From: Lactonifactor sp050944855
GTDB taxonomy: Bacteria; Bacillota; Clostridia; Lachnospirales; Lachnospiraceae
DNA length: 64,000 nt
Reading direction: 5' to 3'
Assembly (NCBI GenBank): GCA_050944855.1
Contig: JBMNRU010000011.1
Coordinates: 1-64,000, forward strand
A program made the translations under genes and the position numbers. Below, piece by piece: positions 1-7,812 of the stretch (positions within the stretch are counted from its first letter, which is position 1; each line of letters begins with the position of its first letter). Under the pieces are notes generated by a model that was not told the origin of the DNA, did not search any database, and saw only the letters and a program-made list of their open reading frames with translations.

Positions 1-98
1 GAAGTAAGACCCCTTGAAGACGACGAGGTAGATAGGGCAGAGGTGGAAGTGCAGTAATGTATGGAGCTGACTGTTACTAATAGGTCGAGGGCTTGACC
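1..98 (+). rRNA. 23S ribosomal RNA, 3' end (partial)
   Basis: The first ~98 bases match the conserved 3' end of bacterial 23S rRNA, including the CTAATAGGTCGAGGGCTTGACC-like terminus (positions 76-98). The rest of the gene lies upstream of the window. No 5S rRNA follows; the next gene is tRNA-Trp about 80 bases on. Confidence 0.93.
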
Positions 99-179
99 GA
101 GAGGAAAGGTCGAAGAAGAAGGTTGCAGGAAGAGATGTGAGACGTATATGTAGTTTTGAAGGTACAGACCTTTAGGTTT

Positions 180-250
180 AGGGGATTAGTTCAATGGTAG
201 AGCGCCGGTCTCCAAAACCGTCGATGGGGGTTCGAATCCCTCATCCCCTG
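180..250 (+). tRNA. tRNA-Trp (anticodon CCA)
   Basis: A 71-nt cloverleaf. The acceptor AGGGGAT (180-186) pairs with ATCCCCT (243-249) and G250 is the discriminator. The D-arm is GTTC/GAGC, the anticodon loop CTCCAAA gives CCA, and the T-loop is TTCGAAT. The 3' CCA is not encoded. It sits behind the 23S gene and is probably processed from the same transcript. Confidence 0.93.
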
Positions 251-254
251 CGCT

Positions 255-287
255 AAAAGTCCAGTATTTACTGGACTTTTTTCTTTT
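255..287 (+). terminator. Rho-independent terminator of rRNA/tRNA-Trp unit
   Basis: A 10-bp stem, AAAAGTCCAG / CTGGACTTTT with loop TATTTA, is followed by a T-rich tract. It closes the rRNA-tRNA transcript. Confidence 0.85.
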
Positions 288-367
288 TGTGTTGCATTTC
301 GTGTTGCATCATTTTATATAATTATTATTCTTTATTATTTGATCAAAGTAATTATACACAACTATAT

Positions 368-411
368 AGGGTATCGCTCAATCATCTAGTTTGATAATTT
401 TGCGATACCCT
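368..411 (-). terminator. Hairpin downstream of the surface-protein gene
   Basis: A perfect 10-bp inverted repeat, AGGGTATCGC (368-377) / GCGATACCCT (402-411), with a 24-nt loop. It lies just past the stop codon of the minus-strand gene at 445-1410 and probably ends it. The T-run is poor, so terminator function is inferred. Confidence 0.5.
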
Positions 412-444
412 CTTAAGATCATATCTTATAGTTTAACTAGTAAA

Positions 445-1410
445 TTAAATTGCAGAAGCCCCATATTCTGCTTCATTCTGTGTGAATCCCATATAAAGTA
501 AAAATTCAATCGCTTCAGAACGGGAAGATAGGTCCGCCCTATATTCTCTGATCATTCTTATTGCCTGCTCATACCAGTTGGCACCGCAGTTATCTGCTGC
601 ATAGGTGGCGTCAGCCAGTGTGAATCCGCCGGGATCTACCAGGGAATCAATCATCAAGGCTCGTGAAAAAGGAGCCAATTTTAAAGCCTCTTTTGCCACT
701 TCTAATGCGGCTGCCTGTCCGTTTGTCATGTTATCGGGAATCCATGCACCATCTGAACCTACATAATAGCCGTCTGGCGTTCGGGTACTTGTCAGCATAG
801 CGCCGTTGGAACCTACATAGTAGTTTCCAATCCACTGGTTAGCTGCCATATAGCCGTTTGCATGGAAATAGTACCAGCTGCCATTAATCTGTGACCAGGT
901 GTTGGCCGGATAACTGCCGTCTGCATTACGGTACCACCAGCCGGTGCTGTCCAATACCCATCCGGCAGAAATCTTCTGGTATCCGGGAATCCATGCGCCG
1001 TCTGATCCCACATAATAATTGTCTGGTGTCCAGGTGTTGGTGAGCATAGCGCCGGAAGCACCTACATAATAGTTACCGATCCACCGATTGGTTGCCATTG
1101 CGCCGGAAGCTTCTAAATAATACCAGGTGCCACGATCATTTAACCAACCGGTTTGCATAGCACCGGAACCATTCAGGTAATACCAGGTATTTCCGTCCAG
1201 GATCCATCCTGTCTGCATATAACCGTTGGAGTCAAAATGATACCAGGTCCCCCCGTCATTCAGCCAGGTACTGGCAGGCCAGCTGCCGTTATCGTGTTGA
1301 TACCACCAACCGGTACTGTTGAGCTGCCAACTTCCCGCAAAAGTGAGCACAGGTGTAGCTACCGTAAGCGTAATAGCCAGCGCGAGTGCCATGAAACTTT
1401 TCCTTCTCAT
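445..1410 (-). CDS. Cell-wall-binding repeat protein with C-terminal Ltp-type domains
   Basis: A secreted 321-aa surface protein. Residues 1-26 form a signal peptide (MRRKSF, hydrophobic core, AGS cleavage region). Residues ~27-225 are tandem choline-binding-type (CW_binding_1) repeats rich in W-Y and G-W motifs such as TGWWYQ and GTWYYL. Residues ~230-321 carry two copies of the Ltp/host-cell-surface-exposed lipoprotein motif (AxFSRxxLIDxL...GFTxxDATYAxDNCG). In firmicutes the first repeat type anchors proteins to wall polymers; the Ltp domain is known from phage superinfection-exclusion lipoproteins and surface proteins. There is no lipobox. The start ATG at 1410 has a strong GGAAGGGGG site. 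The biological role is unknown. Confidence 0.82.
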   Translation of the reverse strand: MRRKSFMALALAITLTVATPVLTFAGSWQLNSTGWWYQHDNGSWPASTWLNDGGTWYHFDSNGYMQTGWILDGNTWYYLNGSGAMQTGWLNDRGTWYYLEASGAMATNRWIGNYYVGASGAMLTNTWTPDNYYVGSDGAWIPGYQKISAGWVLDSTGWWYRNADGSYPANTWSQINGSWYYFHANGYMAANQWIGNYYVGSNGAMLTSTRTPDGYYVGSDGAWIPDNMTNGQAAALEVAKEALKLAPFSRALMIDSLVDPGGFTLADATYAADNCGANWYEQAIRMIREYRADLSSRSEAIEFLLYMGFTQNEAEYGASAI

Positions 1411-1517
1411 AGAGTAAAACCCCCTTCCTAATCCTACAAGTGGATAAGCTGTTTCTTTTTATAATTCTATAGTAGCATAGGTAGAGGGAAAAAGCTAATA
1501 AAAAGCGCAAATAAAAA

Positions 1518-1588
1518 AGCAGATAACGGGAATCGAACCCGCCTTTCCAGCTTGGGAAGCTAGCGTTCTACCGATGAACCATATCTGC
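1518..1588 (-). tRNA. tRNA-Gly (anticodon CCC)
   Basis: On the minus strand GCAGATA pairs with TATCTGC (1582-1588 with 1519-1525), with discriminator T. The anticodon stem CTAGC/GCTGG encloses loop TTCCCAA, giving CCC. The T-loop is TTCGATT. No 3' CCA is encoded, and a T-run follows on the minus strand. Confidence 0.92.
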
Positions 1589-1682
1589 CTGTAAAATCAT
1601 TATAGCATTTTGAAGGGAAAATTCAAGAAAAAGATAATGAGGATAGGGCCGTGTTTCTGGCTGCCGCAGGATAAGGACTTTA

Positions 1683-1711
1683 TTGACAAGCATTATTTTC
1701 ATAGATATAAT
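1683..1711 (+). promoter_or_regulatory. Consensus sigma-A promoter of pduL-type gene
   Basis: TTGACA (1683-1688), a 17-bp spacer and TATAAT (1706-1711): a perfect housekeeping promoter. A small CTGCAT-AA-ATGCAG hairpin follows in the leader. Confidence 0.85.
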
Positions 1712-1764
1712 GTCTTATATTAACTGCATAAATGCAGAATATTGAGTGATTGAGGTTGAATGTT

Positions 1765-2406
1765 ATGTATTACAAAATTCCAATAGAAACATCCGCTCGT
1801 CATCTTCATTTGTGCCGGGAGGATTTTGAAAAGCTGTTTGGCGAGGGAAAAGACCTGACTCCCATGAAAGAATTAAGCCAGCCAGGGCAATATTTGGCAA
1901 AGGAGCGTTTGGATGTTATCGGCCCTAAAGGAAAGTTTGAAAATGTGGGTATCATTGGCCCGCTGCGAAGTGTTACCCAGATGGAGATCAGTGTGACCGA
2001 TGCCAGAAAGTTAGGAGTTCCTGTGGTAATACGTCAGTCGGGAGAAGTAGATGGCACACCGGGTATGACTTTGGTCAGTGATACAGCCAGTATTGAACTG
2101 GATCGGGGTGTGATGGTGGCTAAGCGCCATATTCATATGACTCCGCAGGAAGCTATGCGTATGAATGTGAGAGACAATGAAGAAGTATTTGTTGTTACAG
2201 AAAGCTTCGACCGTTCTATGATTTATGGCAATGTGGTGGTTCGGGTGAATGACAATTTCCGTCTGGCCATGCATATTGATACAGACGAGTCTAACGCTCT
2301 TTCCGGAGGCGAAACTGCCTTTGGCGTGATCATAAAATTGTTCGATGATGAAACATTTAATCAGCATATGTGGGTGGAAGAACTGCTCTGGGGAATTGAT
2401 CGTTAG
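1765..2406 (+). CDS. pduL: PduL-type phosphate acyltransferase (phosphotransacylase)
   Basis: Converts acyl-CoA plus phosphate to acyl-phosphate plus CoA (acetyl or propanoyl), feeding acetate or propionate kinase. The two PduL repeats are visible with their zinc-binding histidine motifs: SARHLHL near the N-terminus and AKRHIHM near residue 120. About 213 aa, the usual family length. ATG 1765 is chosen over the in-frame TTG at 1750 because GAGG at 1752-1755 is correctly spaced for it. There are no microcompartment shell genes nearby and no obvious N-terminal encapsulation peptide, so it is probably a cytosolic housekeeping Pta. It has its own strong promoter. Confidence 0.88.
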   Translation: MYYKIPIETSARHLHLCREDFEKLFGEGKDLTPMKELSQPGQYLAKERLDVIGPKGKFENVGIIGPLRSVTQMEISVTDARKLGVPVVIRQSGEVDGTPGMTLVSDTASIELDRGVMVAKRHIHMTPQEAMRMNVRDNEEVFVVTESFDRSMIYGNVVVRVNDNFRLAMHIDTDESNALSGGETAFGVIIKLFDDETFNQHMWVEELLWGIDR

Positions 2407-2410
2407 CGGA

Positions 2411-2439
2411 TTGACAAAGGAAACAATCCGTGATAACAT
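2411..2439 (+). promoter_or_regulatory. Promoter of tetR
   Basis: TTGACA (2411-2416), 17-bp spacer, TAACAT (2434-2439). The operator palindrome begins 5 bp downstream and would cover the start point, consistent with autorepression. Confidence 0.75.
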
Positions 2440-2443
2440 AATG

Positions 2444-2460
2444 ACCGACAGGATGTCGGT
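2444..2460. promoter_or_regulatory. TetR operator O1
   Basis: A 7-3-7 inverted repeat, ACCGACA-GGA-TGTCGGT, immediately downstream of the -10 box. A related site lies in front of the MFS gene (3182-3198). Confidence 0.72.
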
Positions 2461-2492
2461 ATATCTTTTAGTTGGGAAAGAAGGCAGGATTT

Positions 2493-3128
2493 ATGCGCAT
2501 TGTCAAAGAAGCAGCCGTACGCAGAAACGAGATATTGGATGCTGCAGAACACCTATTTGTGACAAAGGGATTTGACGGGACCAGCACGAATGATATTCTT
2601 GCCGAGGTTGGGATTGCCCGCGGAACGCTTTACTATCATTTCAGATCAAAAGAAGATATTCTTGACGCCATGATTGAACGAATAAATGAAAGTCTTGTAA
2701 AAGGGGTCGCCGGGATTTCCAGTCAGAAGGACGTGCCGGTGCTGCAGCGCCTGACGGAGATGATGCTGGCACTGCAGGTGGACAGTGACCTGGGACATGA
2801 AATTATGGAGCAGATGCATAAACCGCAAAATGCTTTGATGCACCAGAAGATGCAGGAGAAGCTGCTGGCGGGAATTACTCCGATCATTGCTGGTTTGATT
2901 GAGGAAGGTATCAGCCAGGGAATTTGTCAGACGGATTATCCTGCAGAGGCAGCGGAAATGTTGCTGCTGTACTCCAATACGGTATTTGACACTTTGGCAG
3001 AACACAGTGAGGAGGTACTGCAGAGAAAAATCGCGGCCTTCATTTATCATCTGGAGCGTTTGCTGGGGATGCCCCGGGACAGTATGCGGGAGGTTATCCT
3101 TCCCCTTTTTCAGGATAGAAAGCATTGA
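2493..3128 (+). CDS. TetR/AcrR-family transcriptional repressor
   Basis: A ligand-responsive repressor. The N-terminal helix-turn-helix has the classic TetR pattern (ILDAAEHLF...TSTNDILAEVGIARGTLYYHF), followed by an all-helical ligand-binding domain; 211 aa, normal length. ATG 2493 follows an AAGGCAGG ribosome site; a TTG at 2472 would add seven residues. Operators upstream of this gene and of the adjacent efflux gene indicate control of itself and the MFS/ABC locus. The inducer is unknown, probably an amphiphilic or antimicrobial compound. Confidence 0.9.
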   Translation: MRIVKEAAVRRNEILDAAEHLFVTKGFDGTSTNDILAEVGIARGTLYYHFRSKEDILDAMIERINESLVKGVAGISSQKDVPVLQRLTEMMLALQVDSDLGHEIMEQMHKPQNALMHQKMQEKLLAGITPIIAGLIEEGISQGICQTDYPAEAAEMLLLYSNTVFDTLAEHSEEVLQRKIAAFIYHLERLLGMPRDSMREVILPLFQDRKH

Positions 3129-3139
3129 TGGATAATATT

Positions 3140-3171
3140 AAATAGAGGAACGGAAGTGTTCCTCTATTTTT
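3140..3171 (+). terminator. Terminator after tetR
   Basis: A 12-bp stem AAATAGAGGAAC / GTTCCTCTATTT with a 6-nt loop and trailing T-run. It separates tetR from the efflux operon. Confidence 0.8.
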
Positions 3172-3181
3172 ACAATTTATT

Positions 3182-3198
3182 ACCGACCGTCAGACGGT
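3182..3198. promoter_or_regulatory. TetR operator O2 before the efflux operon
   Basis: ACCGACC-GTC-AGACGGT aligns with O1 in the same 7-3-7 frame (6/7 and 5/7 matches), and also contains a tighter palindrome GACCGTC-A-GACGGTC (3185-3199). It sits 17 bp before the MFS start codon. No clear -35/-10 pair was seen around it. Confidence 0.65.
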
Positions 3199-3214
3199 CT
3201 ATAAGGAGAGGATC

Positions 3215-4447
3215 ATGAGGAATCAAAAAAGTAATTTTCCAAAATTTATGCTGCTGTGGGCCGGAGAACTGATTTCTGCCGTGGGCAGCGGACTGACCAG
3301 CTTCGGGTTGGGGGTATATGTGTTTCAGAGCACCGGAAGTGCCGGGAGCATGGCACTGGTGACTTTATTGGCTTTTCTGCCCACCCTGCTGCTCAGTGTT
3401 CCGGCCGGTGTATTGGCGGACCGCTATGACAGGCGAATGCTTATGATGCTGGGAGACGGTTGTTCGGCGCTGGGAATTTTGTACGTTTTGTTGTGTATGA
3501 TGCGGGGCGAGGCAGCTCTGTGGCAGATTTGCACCGGTGTGTTTATTAGCTCCACCTTCTCTGCTCTGTTGGAGCCGTCATACCGCGCTACAGTTACCGA
3601 TCTGCTCACAAAAGAAGAGTATTCCAAGGCAAGCGGCATGGTGAGCCTCGCGGGCAGTGCGAGATATCTAATTTCCCCTGTTTTGGCAGGAGTACTGCTG
3701 GCCGTCAGTGACATTAAGCTATTGCTGCTTATTGATATAGGTACCTTTTTCCCTACGGTGTTTGGTGCGGCTTTTATCCGAAAAAAAATCGCGGCGAAGA
3801 CAGTGGAGTGCAGGCCGCCCTTTGGAGAGAGTCTGCGTCAGGGATGGAATACTATCGTCGGCAACCGGGGAATTTTTATTCTGGTTGCGGTTTCTTCTGT
3901 TATGACCTGCTTTATGGGAAGTTTTCAAATTTTGGCCCAGCCCCTGATTTTAGATTTTGCAGACAGCGCGGCGCTGGGAATCGGAGAGACCGTATGCGCC
4001 GGCGGTATGTTAGTATCCAGCTTGTTTTTGGGGATTCAGGGAATTAGGCGCGGTTATGTCAAAGTGCTGAGTGTTTCTCTGTTGGCGGCAGGATTTGCCA
4101 TGGTCGGGTTTGGAATCTGGGAAAATATCTATCCCATCTGTCTGTTCGGATTTTTGTTTTTTGCCACATTGCCTTTTGCCAATAATTGCCTGGATTATCT
4201 GGTTAGAACCAATATCCCGGACGAACTGCAGGGCCGTGCCTGGGGAGTCATTGGATTTTTATCCCAAATCGGATATGTGGCGGCCTACAGCACTGCGGGA
4301 GCAGTTGCAGATGGCATTGCCGCAGGGTTTCAGATCGGCGTGGGCCGCGGTGCAGCGGCAGTAGTGATTCTGGCAGGAATTCTGTTAGCGATCACCGCAG
4401 GGATCCTTTATCAGATGAAAAGTGTACGTGCATTGGAGGGAGTATGA
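3215..4447 (+). CDS. MFS drug/macrolide-type efflux transporter
   Basis: A 410-aa, roughly 12-helix major facilitator exporter. The loop between helices 2 and 3 carries the MFS signature GVLADRYDRR (residues 65-74). The overall pattern resembles MefA-like or other multidrug proton antiporters. The ribosome site AAGGAGAGG is well placed. The stop codon overlaps the start of the ABC permease gene, so the two are translationally coupled. Control by the neighbouring TetR is inferred from the shared operator. The substrate is unknown. Confidence 0.88.
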   Translation: MRNQKSNFPKFMLLWAGELISAVGSGLTSFGLGVYVFQSTGSAGSMALVTLLAFLPTLLLSVPAGVLADRYDRRMLMMLGDGCSALGILYVLLCMMRGEAALWQICTGVFISSTFSALLEPSYRATVTDLLTKEEYSKASGMVSLAGSARYLISPVLAGVLLAVSDIKLLLLIDIGTFFPTVFGAAFIRKKIAAKTVECRPPFGESLRQGWNTIVGNRGIFILVAVSSVMTCFMGSFQILAQPLILDFADSAALGIGETVCAGGMLVSSLFLGIQGIRRGYVKVLSVSLLAAGFAMVGFGIWENIYPICLFGFLFFATLPFANNCLDYLVRTNIPDELQGRAWGVIGFLSQIGYVAAYSTAGAVADGIAAGFQIGVGRGAAAVVILAGILLAITAGILYQMKSVRALEGV

Positions 4448-6681
4448 TGTTGAAAAAATTAATCTGGAATGATGTGCGGCAAAACAAGCTGATGTCCGCT
4501 GCCACCGTTTTCTTTATGACGATTTCTGCCGCGCTGTTGATTCTGACGTCTTTGCTGCTGACTAATCTGATCGGGACGATTAACAGTCTGATGGACAAAG
4601 CTATGGTTCCAGATATGATACAGATGCACGTCGGAGAGGTGGATGAGAGAGACCTTTCTAAGTTTGCCCGGAGCCATTCGGAGGTACAGGACTGGCAGCT
4701 TTGTCGTTTTTTGAATCTGGATAACAGTCAGATTGTTCTGGGCGGGTACAATATGGCGGACAGCACTCAGGATAATGGCTTGTCTGTACAGAGCGAACGG
4801 TTTGATTTTCTGCTGGGAATGGACGGAGGACTTCCGGAAATCTTGCCGGGAGAGGTTTATGTCCCCATTTGCTACAAGGATAAATATGGTCTGATGATCG
4901 GAGATGAAATGACAATGGAAGATCAGAGACTTATTATCACAGGATTTATCCGGGATGCGCAGATGAACGCCATGATGGCGTCCTCCAAACGGTTTCTGGT
5001 GAATATAGAGGATTATGAAAGACTGCGTGAACAGGGACAGGAGGAATACTTGATTGAGTTTCTTCTGCGGGAAGGAACGGATCCCGGCGTTATCCAGACG
5101 GCTTATACGGATCAGAGGCTGCCCTCTAACGGGCCGGTCATCACCCGACCATTAATCCGTATGATCAATGCATTGTCAGATGGTATGATGATTTTTGTTA
5201 TTTTTTTGGTGAGCGTTATCGTGCTGCTGATTTCCATGCTTTGTATCCATTTTATTTTGTCCATCCAAATGGAACGGGACAGGAAAGAAATGGGGATGTT
5301 AAAAGCGTTGGGCGTTGGCAGACGGGAGATACGGCGGCTTTATTTTACAAAGTATCTTTTGTTTTCCCTCTGCGGTGCTCTGTTGGGATTGGTGATGGCG
5401 ATGGCTGCTCAGGAACCTTTGGCGAGACAGCTGCGGGAGCTGTATGGCGCAGCAAAACAGGGTGTATTCATGATTGTAATCCCCTTTTTGGCGGCATTTG
5501 TGACAGAAGGGATTATCCTGCTTTCGATTCGGCATTCTCTTAGAAAAACAGATAGATTATCTCCTTTGGACGCTATGTTTCAGGCACGGAAAAAAGAAAA
5601 AGGCCGGGTACAGTATATTTTGATCGGCATTGTGACAGCAGCCTGTACATCTCTTATGCTTATACCGAATAATCTGTATCATACGATGTCCGATCCGTCC
5701 TTTGTTACCTATATGGGTATCGGAAACGGCCAGGTGCGCATTGACGTGCGGCAGACAGATAATATCAGCGGTCTGACCGAGCAGATTGCTGCTGTTTTAA
5801 AGGAGGATGCGCAGGTGGAAAAATATGCTGTACTGCAGACAGGTTCTTACCCGGCCGTCCTGCCGGATGGAAGTAAGGTAAATCTGACAGTGGAGGCAGG
5901 TGACCATTTGGTTTTTCCTGTTAGTTATTCGGAGGGAATGGCACCTGCGTTGAAGGGCGAGATTGCATTGTCTACTTTGAATGCGGAGGAACTGGAATTG
6001 TCTGTAGGAGATACTCTGCAGTTGTTGGAAGACGGAATTGAGACAGACTATACTGTTTGTGGAATCTATTCTGATATCACAAACGGGGGCAAAACGGCGA
6101 AAATCAGCGGTAGAGAGATAAAAACACCGGTGATCTGGAGTGTCCTGTATGTTTCGCTGGAGAAATCCGTGGAGGAAGAAATGTGGATGGAACGGTATTG
6201 GGCCATGGGTGTGGATGTGGTCAATATTGCCGACTATGTGCAGGATACTTACGCACAGACACTTACGCAGCTTAGGCTGGCATCCCGGGCGGTTGTGGGG
6301 ATCGGCGTGTTAGTGATCGCTGCGGTACTTGGGTTGTTTTCACGGCTGATAGTAGAACGAAGCCGTTATACCATCTCCCTGTGTAAGGCTCTGGGCTTTA
6401 CCGGCAAAGAATGTGAGCGGAAGTATTTTATCAGCGGGATGAATCCGGTTGTGATAGGTGCCGCAGCCGGGCTGCTGCTGGGCTGCCCGGGCGGTGAAGG
6501 CCTGTGCGGAGTGGTATTGAAGTCTTTTGGCGCCAGCGGTTTTCGTTTTGTAATAGACCCGGTACAGGTGCTGGCAAAAATTCTGCTGATAGTCCTTGGA
6601 ATTGCCGCTTTGGCCATTTGGATCGGTGTTACGGGAATAAAACATATGAAAGCTTACGAGTGCTGCATGGGAAAGGAATAG
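4444..6681 (+). CDS. ABC transporter permease, FtsX/MacB type
   Basis: A 745-aa permease with duplicated FtsX architecture: an N-terminal membrane helix (~17-40), an extracellular domain, a three-helix FtsX block (~240-375), a second extracellular domain and a final set of helices (~615-735). It pairs with the ATPase encoded 5 bp downstream. Such exporters act in resistance to peptide antibiotics or in lipoprotein/peptide export. It overlaps the MFS gene by 4 bp (ATGA) after a GGAGGG ribosome site. Confidence 0.87.
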   Translation: MMLKKLIWNDVRQNKLMSAATVFFMTISAALLILTSLLLTNLIGTINSLMDKAMVPDMIQMHVGEVDERDLSKFARSHSEVQDWQLCRFLNLDNSQIVLGGYNMADSTQDNGLSVQSERFDFLLGMDGGLPEILPGEVYVPICYKDKYGLMIGDEMTMEDQRLIITGFIRDAQMNAMMASSKRFLVNIEDYERLREQGQEEYLIEFLLREGTDPGVIQTAYTDQRLPSNGPVITRPLIRMINALSDGMMIFVIFLVSVIVLLISMLCIHFILSIQMERDRKEMGMLKALGVGRREIRRLYFTKYLLFSLCGALLGLVMAMAAQEPLARQLRELYGAAKQGVFMIVIPFLAAFVTEGIILLSIRHSLRKTDRLSPLDAMFQARKKEKGRVQYILIGIVTAACTSLMLIPNNLYHTMSDPSFVTYMGIGNGQVRIDVRQTDNISGLTEQIAAVLKEDAQVEKYAVLQTGSYPAVLPDGSKVNLTVEAGDHLVFPVSYSEGMAPALKGEIALSTLNAEELELSVGDTLQLLEDGIETDYTVCGIYSDITNGGKTAKISGREIKTPVIWSVLYVSLEKSVEEEMWMERYWAMGVDVVNIADYVQDTYAQTLTQLRLASRAVVGIGVLVIAAVLGLFSRLIVERSRYTISLCKALGFTGKECERKYFISGMNPVVIGAAAGLLLGCPGGEGLCGVVLKSFGASGFRFVIDPVQVLAKILLIVLGIAALAIWIGVTGIKHMKAYECCMGKE

Positions 6682-6686
6682 AGGAA

Positions 6687-7427
6687 ATGGAACAATTACT
6701 GCGAGTAAAAAATTTGTCTAAGGACCGGATTTTGCATGGGATTTCCTTTGATATGGAACAGGGTGAAATGCTGGCGGTTATGGGACCGTCCGGCTCCGGA
6801 AAGTCTACGCTGCTATATAATGTGGCAGGCATGGATCAGCCGGATGATGGGGAAGTCTGGCTGCGGGATACGAAGCTTACCGGGCTTACTGAGGATGGCA
6901 GAGCCAAACTGCGCCTGCATCGGATGGGATTTGTGTTCCAGCAGATGAATATGATGGCAAATTTGAATCTTTTGGACAATATTCTGCTGCCGGCGGTACA
7001 GGCAAACCGCGGCAGAGAAGGAAAATCCAGGCTGGAATTAACAAAAAAGGCGAAAGCGCTGATGGAAAAGCTCTCCATCGCAGGACTGGAGAACCGATGG
7101 ATCACCGAGGTGTCCGGGGGACAGCTTCAGCGGGCATGTATCTGCCGGAGTATGATGAATAACCCGGAGATTCTCTTTGCAGACGAGCCCACCGGCGCAC
7201 TGAACCAGAGCGCGGCAGCAGAAGTCATGACAGAACTGGTGAAGCTGAATCAGGAAGGAACGACAGTTTTAGTTGTGACCCATGACAGCCGGGTTGCCAG
7301 CCGATGCGATAGAATTTTGTATCTTCTGGATGGACATATCTGCAAAGAGCTGGTACTGGAGCCAATGGCCAGCGAAAAGCAGCGGGAGGACATGGTGAAT
7401 CAGTGGCTGACAGGGATGGGTTGGTAA
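6687..7427 (+). CDS. ABC transporter ATP-binding protein (MacB/LolD-like)
   Basis: A 246-aa ATPase with all catalytic motifs: Walker A GPSGSGKST (33-41), Q-loop Q85, signature SGGQ (143-146), Walker B ILFADEP (162-168) and switch His199. It energises the preceding FtsX-type permease. ATG 6687 is chosen because GAGG lies just upstream and translation begins with the canonical MEQLLRVKNLSK. Last gene of the TetR-controlled efflux operon. Confidence 0.92.
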   Translation: MEQLLRVKNLSKDRILHGISFDMEQGEMLAVMGPSGSGKSTLLYNVAGMDQPDDGEVWLRDTKLTGLTEDGRAKLRLHRMGFVFQQMNMMANLNLLDNILLPAVQANRGREGKSRLELTKKAKALMEKLSIAGLENRWITEVSGGQLQRACICRSMMNNPEILFADEPTGALNQSAAAEVMTELVKLNQEGTTVLVVTHDSRVASRCDRILYLLDGHICKELVLEPMASEKQREDMVNQWLTGMGW

Positions 7428-7440
7428 ACGGTCAGAACAT

Positions 7441-7464
7441 AGAGCTTTATATGCTCTTTATTAT
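7441..7464 (+). terminator. Weak terminator after the efflux operon
   Basis: AGAGC-TTTATAT-GCTCT followed by TTATTATT, 14 bp past the ATPase stop. The stem is short, so this is tentative. Confidence 0.45.
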
Positions 7465-7507
7465 TGAAAAAGATTTAAAAAGTTTTTTGGGGGAATAAAA
7501 AAGGAGA

Positions 7508-7528
7508 ACCGGGATTATAAATCCCGGT
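7508..7528. repeat. Isolated hairpin in the 7428-7812 gap
   Basis: A perfect 8-bp stem ACCGGGAT-TATAA-ATCCCGGT. On the minus strand it is followed by a T-rich tract and could stop leftward transcription. No gene lies here. The rest of 7428-7690 is AT-rich and featureless. Confidence 0.4.
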
Positions 7529-7696
7529 ATATGAAAAAAGAAAAGATATATAAAGGTAATTCCTTTATCTGATTCTTATTATATAAGACAAATGTGTCTG
7601 ATTTATGGCAAAAAAAGAAAAAAAGTCTAAAGAGCCTAAAAAAGTTAAAAATTGATATGAAAAAACAAATAAAAATGGTATTGTGACCATGGATTT

Positions 7697-7733
7697 ATAC
7701 CCTTCGGGCGGGCGCGCTTCGCACGGTAAGGTA
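7697..7733 (-). repeat. REP-like GC-rich repeat, copy A
   Basis: Read on the minus strand it begins TATACCTTACCGTGCG and runs through CGCCCGCCCGAAGGG. It closely matches two copies upstream of pcrA (55271 and 55332). Each unit holds mini-hairpins (CGTGC..GC and GCCC-GAA-GGG). Intergenic and GC-rich in an AT-rich gap. Confidence 0.65.
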
Positions 7734-7734
7734 T

Positions 7735-7760
7735 AGGCGGCTGTCAATTGGCAGCCGCCT
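7735..7760 (-). terminator. Inverted repeat ending the M20 peptidase unit
   Basis: AGGCGGCTG / CAGCCGCCT with an 8-nt loop, 53 bp beyond the minus-strand M20 stop. It lacks a good T-run on the minus strand, so its role as terminator is inferred. Confidence 0.45.
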
Positions 7761-7812
7761 AGTTTGCTTTTACAAAAAATCTGCTGAGATTTGTTTGCTT
7801 TATTTCAGTGGA

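Noticed and set aside
813..1061. Minus-strand open frame inside the surface-protein gene
   Set aside because: Shadow frame of the repeat-rich gene; no ribosome site and its composition follows the repeats.
1683..2406. Bacterial microcompartment locus because of PduL
   Set aside because: No shell proteins or signature enzymes nearby and no obvious encapsulation peptide.
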